Source of the DNA: Bacteroidales bacterium
GTDB lineage: Bacteria > Bacteroidota > Bacteroidia > Bacteroidales > UBA932
Length of the DNA stretch: 44,838 nucleotides
Assembly: GCA_017464245.1 (NCBI GenBank)
Contig: JAFUDV010000050.1
Span: 1 to 44,838 of the forward strand
Direction of reading: 5' to 3'
In this document: positions 15,187-22,614 of the stretch, piece after piece
Layout: each line of letters opens with the position of its first letter
Position numbering within the stretch: position 1 is the stretch's first letter
The notes under the pieces: generated by a model
Told to the model about the DNA's origin: nothing
The model's input: the letters and a program-made list of their open reading frames with translations, nothing else
Databases searched by the model: none
Translations under genes and position numbers: made by a program

Positions 15187-18159
15187 ATGCAAAGCAAAGG
15201 TTTAATCAGACTGTTCGCCATCCTGCTTGCCATCGCCAGCATCTGGCAGCTTTCCTTCACCGCGGTCACCCGCATCCAGGAGAAGAAGGCTGCCCAGTTT
15301 GCCGCCCAGAAGGCCCAGCAGTTTGTCGATGCCAACAATGTTGCCGCCGACGTCCGCGAGTTCGTCCTCGACTCCGTCGCCAACATCCGCAACCGTGCCT
15401 ATGTCGATTCCATCAGCAACGAAAAGGTCTATCTCGGATATACCTACCAGGATGCCAAGGAGAAGGAGATCAACCTCGGCCTTGACCTCAAGGGCGGTAT
15501 GAACGTCATGCTGCAGGTGCAGCTCCAGGACCTGGTGAAGGCCCTCGCCGAGAACAGCACGGATCCCGATTTCGTGAAGGCCCTCGATGAGGCGAAGAAG
15601 AACAACGTGAACTCCAGCCAGGACTTCATCGGCCTGTTTGAGACCGCCTGGGCCGAGAACGCGAACGGCCGCCGTCTGGCCGAGATCTTCGGCACCTACG
15701 AGCTCCGTGACAAGGTGAAGCCCGAGTCCACGGACAAGGAGGTCATCGACGTCATCCGCGCCGAGGCCAAGAGCGCCATCGACAACTCCTTCAACGTCCT
15801 GCGCAACCGTATCGACCGCTTCGGCGTCACCCAGCCGAACATCCAGCGCATCGAGAACAGCGGCAAGATCCTCATCGAACTCCCGGGCGTCAAGGACCCG
15901 GAGCGTGTCCGCAAGCTCCTCCAGGGTACCGCCTCCCTCGAATTCTGGCCCACCTTCCAGGGCAATGAGGTGAACCTCTACGCAGCCGACGCCCGCGTGG
16001 CCGAGATCCTCGCGAACCTCGGTGACAGCACCGCCGTCGCGAACCCGCTCCTCAGCATCCTGCAGCCCAGCGGCTGGAACAACGCCTGCATCGGCTTTGC
16101 CGCCGGCGTGGACACCGTGACCGTGAACCGTTACCTCGCCATGGCCGAGGACGTCCTCCCGCAGGGCTTCCGCGGTCTGTGGACCGTGCATCCGTCCGAG
16201 TTCTTCAAGAATGAGGACGGCGCCGCCGCCGGCAACGTGTACGAACTCGTCGCCATCAAGTCCACCTCCCGTGACGGCAAGGCCCCGCTCGACGGCGGTG
16301 TCGTGACCGACGCCCGCGTCGAATTCAACGGAACCGCCCGGGGCGGCAACTCCGGCAACCCTTCCGTCTCCATGTCCATGAACGCCGAGGGCGCCTCCAC
16401 CTGGGCCCGCCTGACCAAGGACAACGTGGGCAAGCAGATCGCCATCGTCCTGGACGGCCTCGTGTATTCCTATCCGAACGTCCTGGGCGAAATCACCGGC
16501 GGCAACTCCTCCATCACCGGCAACTTCGACGTCCAGGAGGCCGAAGACCTTGCGAACGTCCTCAAGTCCGGTAAGCTTCCCGCCCCTGCCACCATCATCC
16601 AGGAGCAGGTCGTGGGACCGTCCCTGGGTTCCGCTTCCATCCGCGCCGGTCTCATCTCCTTCCTGATCGCCTTCCTCGTGGTGCTCATCTACATGGTGCT
16701 GTTCTACAAGGGTGCGGGTCTGATCGCCGACGTCGCCCTGCTGTGCAACGTCCTCCTGCTCTTCGGTACCCTCGTCTCCTTCGGCGCCGTCCTCACCCTC
16801 CCGGGTATCGCCGGTCTCATCCTGACCCTCGGTATGGCCGTGGATGCGAACGTGATCATCTATGAGCGCATCAAGGAAGAGCTGGCTGCCGGCAAGGGCT
16901 TCTCCAAGGCCGTCGCCGACGGTTACAAGAACGCCTACTCCGCCATCATCGACGGCCAGGTGACCACCCTCCTCACCGGTATCATCCTCTATGTGTTCGG
17001 TTCCGGTCCGGTCCAGGGCTTCGCCACGACCCTCATCATCGGTATCGTCACTTCCGTGCTGACCTCCATCTTCATCACGCGCCTGATCTTCGACGACCGC
17101 ATCGCCAAGGGCAAGACCGTCAGCCTCTCCACCAACTGGAGCAAGAACTTCCTGAAGAACACCCACGTGGACTTCATCGGCCTGAAGAAGTACTCCTACA
17201 TCATCTCCGGCGCCCTGATCCTCATCAGCATCGCCTCCATCGCCTTCAAGGGCTTCAGCTACGGTGTCGATTTCACCGGTGGCCGTACCTACGTCGTCCG
17301 CTTCGACCAGGGTGTCAAGGCCGAGGATGTCCGCGCCGCCGTCGAAAGCACCTTCCAGGCTGCCGCCGAGGCCGCCGGCGAGGACCAGTATTCCGTCGAG
17401 GTCAAGCAGTTCGGTGGCGACGCCCAGATGAAGATCACCACCCAGTACAAGAACAAGTCCGAGGACAGCGCCGTCGATGCCGAAATCGAAGGTCTGCTCT
17501 TCCAGGCCCTCAAGGGCTTCTATGCCGCTCCGACGACCCTCGCCGAGTTCACCTCCACGCTGGAGAATCCGAACGGTATCGTCTCCTCCGACAAGGTGGG
17601 TCCGACCATCGCCCGCGACATCACCCGCAGCGCGTTCATCGCCGTGTTCCTGGCCCTCCTCGTGATCTTCGCCTACATCGCGATCCGCTTCCGCGGCTGG
17701 ACCTGGGGTCTGGGCGGCGTGGTTTCCCTCGCCCACACGGCCCTCATCGTCATCGGCTTCTTCTCCCTGTTCAACGGAATCCTTCCGTTCAACCTGGATG
17801 TGGACCAGACGTTCATCGCGGCTATCCTGACCATCATCGGTTACGCCATCAACGATAACGTGGTGATCTTCGACCGAATCCGCGAGCAGCGTTCCCTGCA
17901 TCCGAAGGATGACTTCCGCGAGACCGTGAACACGGCCCTCAACGCCACCCTCACCCGTACGGTCAACACCTCCGTGTCCACCCTCCTCCCGATGCTCGCC
18001 ATCGCGATCTTCGGCGGTGAGTCCATCCGCGGTCTGGCCGTCGCCCTGTGCCTCGGTGTCATCATCGGTACCTACGCCTCCATCATGATCGGTACCCCGA
18101 TCATGTACGACGCCACCATGAAGCGCGCCGCCAAGGCCGAGGAGCCCAAGAAGAACTAA
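15187..18159 (+). CDS. secDF: SecDF fused protein-export subunit
   Basis: This is a 990-residue fusion of SecD and SecF, the proton-driven accessory of the SecYEG translocon that pulls exported proteins across the inner membrane. The SecD half has one N-terminal helix, the periplasmic P1 domain (NLGLDLKGGMNVML, VLRNRIDRFGVTQPNIQRI) and a five-helix bundle (GMAVDANVIIYERIKEEL). The SecF half starts near residue 660 (FKGFSYGVDFTGGRTYVVRF) and ends with a second bundle (GYAINDNVVIFDRIREQR). Length is normal for Bacteroidota SecDF. It is monocistronic: a promoter is 90 bp upstream and a strong terminator 22 bp downstream. The ATG at 15187 directly precedes the first membrane helix. Confidence 0.97.
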   Translation: MQSKGLIRLFAILLAIASIWQLSFTAVTRIQEKKAAQFAAQKAQQFVDANNVAADVREFVLDSVANIRNRAYVDSISNEKVYLGYTYQDAKEKEINLGLDLKGGMNVMLQVQLQDLVKALAENSTDPDFVKALDEAKKNNVNSSQDFIGLFETAWAENANGRRLAEIFGTYELRDKVKPESTDKEVIDVIRAEAKSAIDNSFNVLRNRIDRFGVTQPNIQRIENSGKILIELPGVKDPERVRKLLQGTASLEFWPTFQGNEVNLYAADARVAEILANLGDSTAVANPLLSILQPSGWNNACIGFAAGVDTVTVNRYLAMAEDVLPQGFRGLWTVHPSEFFKNEDGAAAGNVYELVAIKSTSRDGKAPLDGGVVTDARVEFNGTARGGNSGNPSVSMSMNAEGASTWARLTKDNVGKQIAIVLDGLVYSYPNVLGEITGGNSSITGNFDVQEAEDLANVLKSGKLPAPATIIQEQVVGPSLGSASIRAGLISFLIAFLVVLIYMVLFYKGAGLIADVALLCNVLLLFGTLVSFGAVLTLPGIAGLILTLGMAVDANVIIYERIKEELAAGKGFSKAVADGYKNAYSAIIDGQVTTLLTGIILYVFGSGPVQGFATTLIIGIVTSVLTSIFITRLIFDDRIAKGKTVSLSTNWSKNFLKNTHVDFIGLKKYSYIISGALILISIASIAFKGFSYGVDFTGGRTYVVRFDQGVKAEDVRAAVESTFQAAAEAAGEDQYSVEVKQFGGDAQMKITTQYKNKSEDSAVDAEIEGLLFQALKGFYAAPTTLAEFTSTLENPNGIVSSDKVGPTIARDITRSAFIAVFLALLVIFAYIAIRFRGWTWGLGGVVSLAHTALIVIGFFSLFNGILPFNLDVDQTFIAAILTIIGYAINDNVVIFDRIREQRSLHPKDDFRETVNTALNATLTRTVNTSVSTLLPMLAIAIFGGESIRGLAVALCLGVIIGTYASIMIGTPIMYDATMKRAAKAEEPKKN

Positions 18160-18180
18160 ACCGTCAGGTATGCAAACATG

Positions 18181-18215
18181 AAAAAACGGTCCGGAAATCC
18201 GGGCCGTTTTTTTTT
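18181..18215. terminator. bidirectional terminator between secDF and cutC
   Basis: The inverted repeat ACGG-T-CCGG / CCGG-G-CCGT with an AAAT loop is flanked by an A tract on the left and a nine-T tract on the right. It can therefore end transcription of secDF (plus) and of the convergent cutC operon (minus). Confidence 0.85.
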
Positions 18216-18259
18216 CGACAGGAAGGGGTACGCCGGAGCGGCCGGAGTGCTGATAGGTT

Positions 18260-18940
18260 TCATTGTATGACGTTTAGGATGGCCGCCACCTTGGCGGCCG
18301 AAGTGACTTTCTTTCCCTCCCGGGTTTCCGAGGCCGAGGCATGGATTTCCGTGCAGCCGGTCCATGCCAGGATCCGTCCTGCATTCTGTGGCGTGACACC
18401 GCCGCCGGGGAGGATGATGATCCGTCCCGCCGCCCGTTTCCGGAGTTCCCGGAGCATGTCGGAGCCCTCGGTGACCGAGGCTCCCTGGCCGGAGGTCAGG
18501 ATGCGGGCGCAGCCCAGCGAAACGATCCGTTCCAGGGCCTCGAACGGTCGTCGGCACACGTCAAAAGCGCGGTGGAACGTCACGGATGCCTGTCCATCGA
18601 CGACCTGCATGAGCCGCTGCATGGCCGGAACGTCCACGTCGCCGTCCGCCGTCAGGCAGCCGATGACGATGCCGTCGGCTCCGGCCTCCAGGACCGTTTC
18701 CGCCTGCGCGACCGTCGTTTCAATCTCTTCCGGCGTGTACACGAAATCTCCCGCGCGCGGGCGCACGAGCACGTGGATGATTAAGGAAGGATACCGCCGG
18801 CGCACTTCCCGGATCCATTCCGCCGGCGGCGTGAGCCCGTCCAGTTCCAGCGCCGAGCACAGTTCAATCCGCCGCGCCCCTCCGGACACGGCCGCATCGA
18901 CACTCTCCAAATTCCCGCAGCAGACTTCCAGCAGGGCCAT
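18260..18940 (-). CDS. cutC: CutC family protein
   Basis: This is a 226-residue TIM-barrel protein of the CutC family (copper-homeostasis annotation; molecular function not firmly established). Diagnostic segments are LLEVCCGNLESVDAAVSGGARRIELC at the N-terminus (given by its ends: LLEVCCGN and GARRIELC), IHVLVRPRAGDFVYT, ADGIVIGCLTADGDVD, VTFHRAFD, RILTSGQG and the ending EIHASAS. Length is slightly below the usual 240-250. It is the last gene of a four-gene minus-strand operon and follows the methyltransferase gene by 3 bp. Nothing else in the operon points to copper, so its membership may be incidental. Confidence 0.93.
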   Translation of the reverse strand: MALLEVCCGNLESVDAAVSGGARRIELCSALELDGLTPPAEWIREVRRRYPSLIIHVLVRPRAGDFVYTPEEIETTVAQAETVLEAGADGIVIGCLTADGDVDVPAMQRLMQVVDGQASVTFHRAFDVCRRPFEALERIVSLGCARILTSGQGASVTEGSDMLRELRKRAAGRIIILPGGGVTPQNAGRILAWTGCTEIHASASETREGKKVTSAAKVAAILNVIQ

Positions 18941-18943
18941 CTT

Positions 18944-19477
18944 TCAGTGTTTCAGATGGATCTTGATGAGTTCCCGCTTGGTCTCGGAGCCGTAGGCGTA
19001 TTCGCCCACGTCGATGCTGTCCAGCAGGTACAGGTCCGAGCCCTTGAAGAGGGTGGACTGGGCGGTCGCTCGGATTTCACGGGCCTTGTCCAGGGATTCC
19101 TTCGGGATGATCAGGTGGCAGGGAATCAGATAGGCGACGGGATTGATGGCCACGGCGTGGGCCACGGAGCGGACGCCCAGGGGATTGTCGCACAGGGCCG
19201 CCAGCTCCGAATAGCTGTACAGCCGCGGCTCCAGGTCGAAGAGCTGCTTCCATACGCGCAGCTGGAATTTCGTGCCGAACAGGCGGAACTCCTCCCATTT
19301 CACCGTACCGGCAAGTGCGGCCAGTTCCTCCGTCGTGATCTTTCGGGTGGAAACGGCCCCGACGCTCTTCGGGGGCAGCTGGGCCACTTTCGCCGCGATC
19401 TCGGCGAAGTGCCCGTAATCGGCGGAGATGGACGCGATCCGGCCGTCTATCTCCGTGACAATCCATTCGGTAACCAT
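18944..19477 (-). CDS. O6-alkylguanine-DNA alkyltransferase homologue (atypical active site)
   Basis: This is a 177-residue protein related to the suicidal DNA-repair methyltransferases (Ogt/MGMT). The acceptor is Cys120 in NPVAYLIPCHLII. The preceding helix-turn-helix is recognisable (YSYSELAALCDNPLGVRSVAHAVAINP, ending at 113), with Arg103 in the arginine-finger position. Two departures stand out. The universal PCHR is PCHL here. Also, about 23 extra residues (about 125-157) separate the active site from the final GEYAYGSETKRELI segment, which corresponds to the usual GYxWGxxRKxxLL. The start at 19477 is the first ATG after the upstream stop, 2 bp away; the frame extends much further upstream only as a shadow of codB. 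Function as a repair protein is likely but not assured. Confidence 0.75.
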   Translation of the reverse strand: MVTEWIVTEIDGRIASISADYGHFAEIAAKVAQLPPKSVGAVSTRKITTEELAALAGTVKWEEFRLFGTKFQLRVWKQLFDLEPRLYSYSELAALCDNPLGVRSVAHAVAINPVAYLIPCHLIIPKESLDKAREIRATAQSTLFKGSDLYLLDSIDVGEYAYGSETKRELIKIHLKH

Positions 19478-19479
19478 GT

Positions 19480-20727
19480 TTACTTCCGCTTCGCGATCAT
19501 CTGCCCGATGCCCCAGATGAGGGCCGCGACCACCATGCCGTTGATGGAGGCGAAGCCCCAGTGGACGAGGTTGGCGACGACGGCGCCGACGACCACGCCC
19601 AGGACGGCGCTCCAGTCCACGACCTTCTCCTTCACCTCCTTCCCGCGATTCGTGAAATAGTGGAGGATGAGGATGATGCCCACGGGCGGCAGGGTGCAGT
19701 TCAGGACGTTCAGCCAGCCGCAGAAGTTCCAGTACAGCCACACGGCGGCGACGGTGCCGATGATGCCGGAAAGGATCACCATCGTCTTCTTGGACAGGCC
19801 GAAGATATTGGACAGGCCCAGGCCGGAGGAGTACAGCGCGTTGTCGTTCGTGGTCCAGATGTTGAGGCCCAGGACCAGGACGGCGAGGTAGAACAGGTTG
19901 AGGTTCAGCATGACCTCGAAGATGTCGTTGCCGCCCACGTAGATGCTGGAAACGGCGCCGAACAGGAACATCAGGGAGTTGCCCAGGAAGAAGGCCACGA
20001 CGGTGATCCAGAGGCCCACCTTGCCGCTCTTGGCGAAGCGGGTGAAATTGGGCGTGGCCGTACCGCCCGAGACGAAACTGCCCACGACGAGACCCGCGCC
20101 GGCGATGATGCCGAGGTCCTTGGTCCCCTTGGCAAACTGCTCGATGAGGCCGCTGTCCCCGTTCCGGACGGCCATGATCATCGCGACCGTGCCCAGGATG
20201 GCGACGGCCGGGACGGCGATGTAGCTGATGATCGTGAGGCTCTTGATGCCGAAGTAGGCGCTGGCGGTCATGAGGATGCCGGCGATGGCGACGAGCACGT
20301 AGCCCTGCCAGGGCATCGAATCCGGCGTCACTTCCAGGCCCATGAGCTCCTTGGCGACCGGGATGGCGAACATCGCCAGGCCTACGCCGAACCAGCCCGT
20401 CTGGGTGAAGGAGATCATTGCGCTCGGGAGCCAGCTGCCCTTGGTGCCGAAGCTCCGGCGGGCCAGCATGTCCAGCGACAGGCCGCTTTCCGCGCCGATC
20501 CAGCCCAGTGCGCCCGTATAGGCCGCCAGGATCAGGCCGCCCAGGACGAGGGCCCAGACGAACCCCCACCAGTCCAGTCCGGCGGCGAGCTGCTGGCCCA
20601 CCCACATGCTGGCGGAAAAGAAGGTGAATCCGAGCATCACCATGAACATGCTCAGGTTGCTCTTGCGTCCGGCGGCATCTACCGGCGACATCGTGTAATC
20701 GACATCGGTCCTCTGCTTGTTACTCAT
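19480..20727 (-). CDS. codB: CodB-like cytosine/nucleobase permease (NCS1 family)
   Basis: This is a 415-residue inner-membrane transporter with about 12 helices, close in length to CodB (about 419). Family features are the N-terminal FTFFSASMWVGQQLAAGL, SFTQTGWFGVGLAMFAIPVA in the third helix, and FVSGGTATPNFTRFAK in the cytoplasmic loop. It should import cytosine or another nucleobase with a cation. Its ATG overlaps the stop of the PRTase-like gene by 8 bp, so the two are probably translated together. This supports a nucleobase-salvage role for the pair. The exact base transported is not determined. Confidence 0.88.
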   Translation of the reverse strand: MSNKQRTDVDYTMSPVDAAGRKSNLSMFMVMLGFTFFSASMWVGQQLAAGLDWWGFVWALVLGGLILAAYTGALGWIGAESGLSLDMLARRSFGTKGSWLPSAMISFTQTGWFGVGLAMFAIPVAKELMGLEVTPDSMPWQGYVLVAIAGILMTASAYFGIKSLTIISYIAVPAVAILGTVAMIMAVRNGDSGLIEQFAKGTKDLGIIAGAGLVVGSFVSGGTATPNFTRFAKSGKVGLWITVVAFFLGNSLMFLFGAVSSIYVGGNDIFEVMLNLNLFYLAVLVLGLNIWTTNDNALYSSGLGLSNIFGLSKKTMVILSGIIGTVAAVWLYWNFCGWLNVLNCTLPPVGIILILHYFTNRGKEVKEKVVDWSAVLGVVVGAVVANLVHWGFASINGMVVAALIWGIGQMIAKRK

Positions 20728-21802
20728 ATTGTTTCAGGATTGTGTTGATCGCGTTGATCCGCTGCAGGGCGATGGTCTCCAGCGACAGGGCGTCGGCATG
20801 CTCCAGCAGGTCCGCTTCCAGCCGCCACAGGTCCTCCCAGCCGGACAGGTCCTGGAAATGATTGATATGCAGCCAGTTTTCATAGGACGTTCCGCGCGGA
20901 TACCCCAGCTTTTCCTCCACCAGGGCGAGCGGGTCGATCCGGTCGGCCCGGCCCCAGACGCCCTCCCAGTATTCCAGCGCCTCGTGGAAATGGACCGGGA
21001 TCTCATAGCGGCGCGCCCCGCCGTCGTAGATGATGCACTTCTCCAGCAGCGAGTACGGGTGCTCCATCACATAGCGGCGGAAATCCGGCGATACGGCACC
21101 GTCCTTCCAGCCGAAGTCGATGTCCGGGACGTTGATGCCCGTGGCGCCGTGGTCCTCATAGACCGAGAACACGCCTTCGTAAAAGAAGCATTCAAAACCC
21201 TCGAAGTCCGGGAATATCTTCCTGATTTCCAGCGTTTTTTCCTCCATCAGGTCAATGGCGCGGGTGCCGCCCACGGTGAAGAAGACGATCTTGCGGATGC
21301 TCCCGCCCCGGCGGCGGAACCGGTCCACCACCTGGTCCAGGCACAGCCGGAGGGTGTCGCCCGTGGCGATGATGTCTCCGATCACCAGCGTCCGTCCGGC
21401 GGACACGCGGAGCTTTTCGTATTTGATCTCGAGCCCCGTAATGACATGGTCCTCGATGATCCGTTCGCAGGAGACGAAATGGATGTCCCGGACGCGGATC
21501 CCGCTGCGGAAACAGGCCTCCTCCACCGGGTAGTTCAGTCCGCCGCGGAGGATGGTGAGGATATCCACGTCGCCGCCCCGGCCTTGCGGAAACAGATGGC
21601 GGAGGGCGGCGGTGGTGGCGGGCAGCATGGACAGGTACGAATCGAAGCCCACGACCTCGGGAAAGGCCATCAGGCGCCGGGTTCCCGGGCTGCTCAGGAC
21701 GAAATAGCGGTTGATGAAAGAAGGGGCCTGCAGGGCGTACAGGCTTGTATCTTCGAGCCGGCCGACGAGCTGCAGCCGGGCATCCTGGATACGTTCAGAC
21801 AT
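20720..21802 (-). CDS. phosphoribosyltransferase-fold protein (nucleobase salvage candidate)
   Basis: This is a 360-residue protein with a type I phosphoribosyltransferase core. The PRPP loop is VIGDIIATGDTL (about 140-151), and ILRGGLNYPVEEA (about 84-96) matches the pyrophosphate-loop region of uracil and hypoxanthine PRTases. About 150 residues after the core (from FFYEGVFSVYEDH onward) belong to no domain I recognise and are rich in aromatic residues. It is the first gene of the operon and overlaps a CodB-like permease by 8 bp, which suggests it converts the imported base to a nucleotide. It could instead be a regulator that keeps the fold. No signal peptide is present, so it is cytoplasmic. 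Confidence 0.75.
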   Translation of the reverse strand: MSERIQDARLQLVGRLEDTSLYALQAPSFINRYFVLSSPGTRRLMAFPEVVGFDSYLSMLPATTAALRHLFPQGRGGDVDILTILRGGLNYPVEEACFRSGIRVRDIHFVSCERIIEDHVITGLEIKYEKLRVSAGRTLVIGDIIATGDTLRLCLDQVVDRFRRRGGSIRKIVFFTVGGTRAIDLMEEKTLEIRKIFPDFEGFECFFYEGVFSVYEDHGATGINVPDIDFGWKDGAVSPDFRRYVMEHPYSLLEKCIIYDGGARRYEIPVHFHEALEYWEGVWGRADRIDPLALVEEKLGYPRGTSYENWLHINHFQDLSGWEDLWRLEADLLEHADALSLETIALQRINAINTILKQYE

Positions 21803-21831
21803 AAAAAATCCCGATTAGACTTAACCGGGAT
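21803..21831 (-). terminator. terminator of the GH2/S9/DUF3298 operon, placed in the next gene's leader
   Basis: On the minus strand a ten-pair stem (ATCCCGGTTA with TAATCGGGAT, one G-U pair) closes an AGTC loop and is followed by a TTTTT run. The run ends right at the ATG of the PRTase gene. It lies 28 bp after the DUF3298 stop, so it is best read as that operon's terminator. Confidence 0.8.
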
Positions 21832-21832
21832 A

Positions 21833-21840
21833 CAAAGTTA
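21833..21840 (-). promoter_or_regulatory. -7 promoter box (TAACTTTG) for the PRTase-codB operon
   Basis: This TAnnTTTG box lies on the minus strand between the DUF3298 stop and the hairpin at 21808-21831. The predicted transcription start falls within the left arm of that hairpin. Confidence 0.55.
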
Positions 21841-21858
21841 ATGAAAACGGGCGGAATA

Positions 21859-22614
21859 TCAAATTTTCTCCCGCAGATAGGGTTTGAGTTCGGCCCAGGG
21901 GACGGTGACGGAGATGACGCCCAGGTAGTAGGGGGCGATATCGTAGGGCTGGTAGTACCAGGTGACGCCGTCCTTCGAGACTTCGTAGAAGCCGTCCGGG
22001 CCCACGAGGTCGGGCTCGAAGAGGGCCGCGAGGGCCTCCTCGTCGCCTTCCAGGGCTTCCGGCAGGTGGGCCTGGATGAGTCCGGAGACCGGAGCGCGGT
22101 AACCATCCGCGAAGAAGTCCTCTTCGGGAACGGTGGCGCCGGTCCGGGTGTCGAAGACCACCGGGGTCATCGTGTTCATCCCATGGGCGCCGCCGCGGAA
22201 GCCGTAGTATTCCACCATGTAGGAGACATAATGGCCGCGTTTGCCGGAGAAATAGCCGTTGATGCGGTCTTCCCAGGAGAAGACGCCTTCCCCTTCGGCC
22301 TCCTCATATTCGTTGAAGTACTCGTCCTTGAGGTTGTCCTCATAGCGGGCGGCGGTCTCCTCCACCGTCCCGGGTTCCTCCTCCAGGTCGAAGGCGGCGC
22401 CGAGGATTCCCTGCGTGATGCGGTCCAGCACCTCCTGGGACGCGCCCTTGACGGGGTAGTCCAGGGAGACGGAGAAGGTGAGGGAATCGGTCCGTCCCTC
22501 CTCCAGGGGAATGGCCTGTTCGTCCGTGAAAGTGTTGGTCCTCAGGCCCTGGCAGCCCGCCAGGAGCAGCAGGCCCGCCGTCAGGTAAAGCAGTTTTTTC
22601 ATGGTCTTAGTCAT
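21859..22614 (-). CDS. DUF3298-domain lipoprotein (RsiV-like)
   Basis: This is a 251-residue predicted lipoprotein with the lipobox cysteine at about Cys21 (LLLLAGCQG). The body has the DUF3298/RsiV-type fold: SLDYPVKGASQEVLDRITQG, HYVSYMVEYYGFRGGAHGMN, then TPVVFDTRTGATVPEEDFF, and at the end YDIAPYYLGVISVTVPWAEL with the family's conserved aspartate and APYYxG pattern. The ATG at 22614 overlaps the S9 peptidase stop by 8 bp. A second ATG four codons later (22602) also opens the signal peptide. It is the last gene of the GH2 operon. The role is unknown; in Bacillus the family includes a lysozyme-sensing anti-sigma factor, but no sigma factor is nearby. Confidence 0.85.
   Translation of the reverse strand: MTKTMKKLLYLTAGLLLLAGCQGLRTNTFTDEQAIPLEEGRTDSLTFSVSLDYPVKGASQEVLDRITQGILGAAFDLEEEPGTVEETAARYEDNLKDEYFNEYEEAEGEGVFSWEDRINGYFSGKRGHYVSYMVEYYGFRGGAHGMNTMTPVVFDTRTGATVPEEDFFADGYRAPVSGLIQAHLPEALEGDEEALAALFEPDLVGPDGFYEVSKDGVTWYYQPYDIAPYYLGVISVTVPWAELKPYLREKI

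Noticed and set aside
15111-15485. Possible leader peptide starting MWTTNNYNNV before secDF
   Set aside because: It overlaps the secDF start in another frame and continues far into it; the Asn/Thr content comes from the AT-rich ribosome landing sequence.
15202-17901. 899-residue open frame antisense to secDF
   Set aside because: Composition is dominated by Asp, Gly, Glu, Val and His, a typical reverse-strand artefact of GNC-rich codons; no signal or family match.
18944-20605. 553-residue continuous frame covering the methyltransferase and much of codB
   Set aside because: Only the last 177 residues are a real protein; the rest is the codB region in a wrong frame with Arg/Gly/His-rich sequence. 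It is not a fusion protein.
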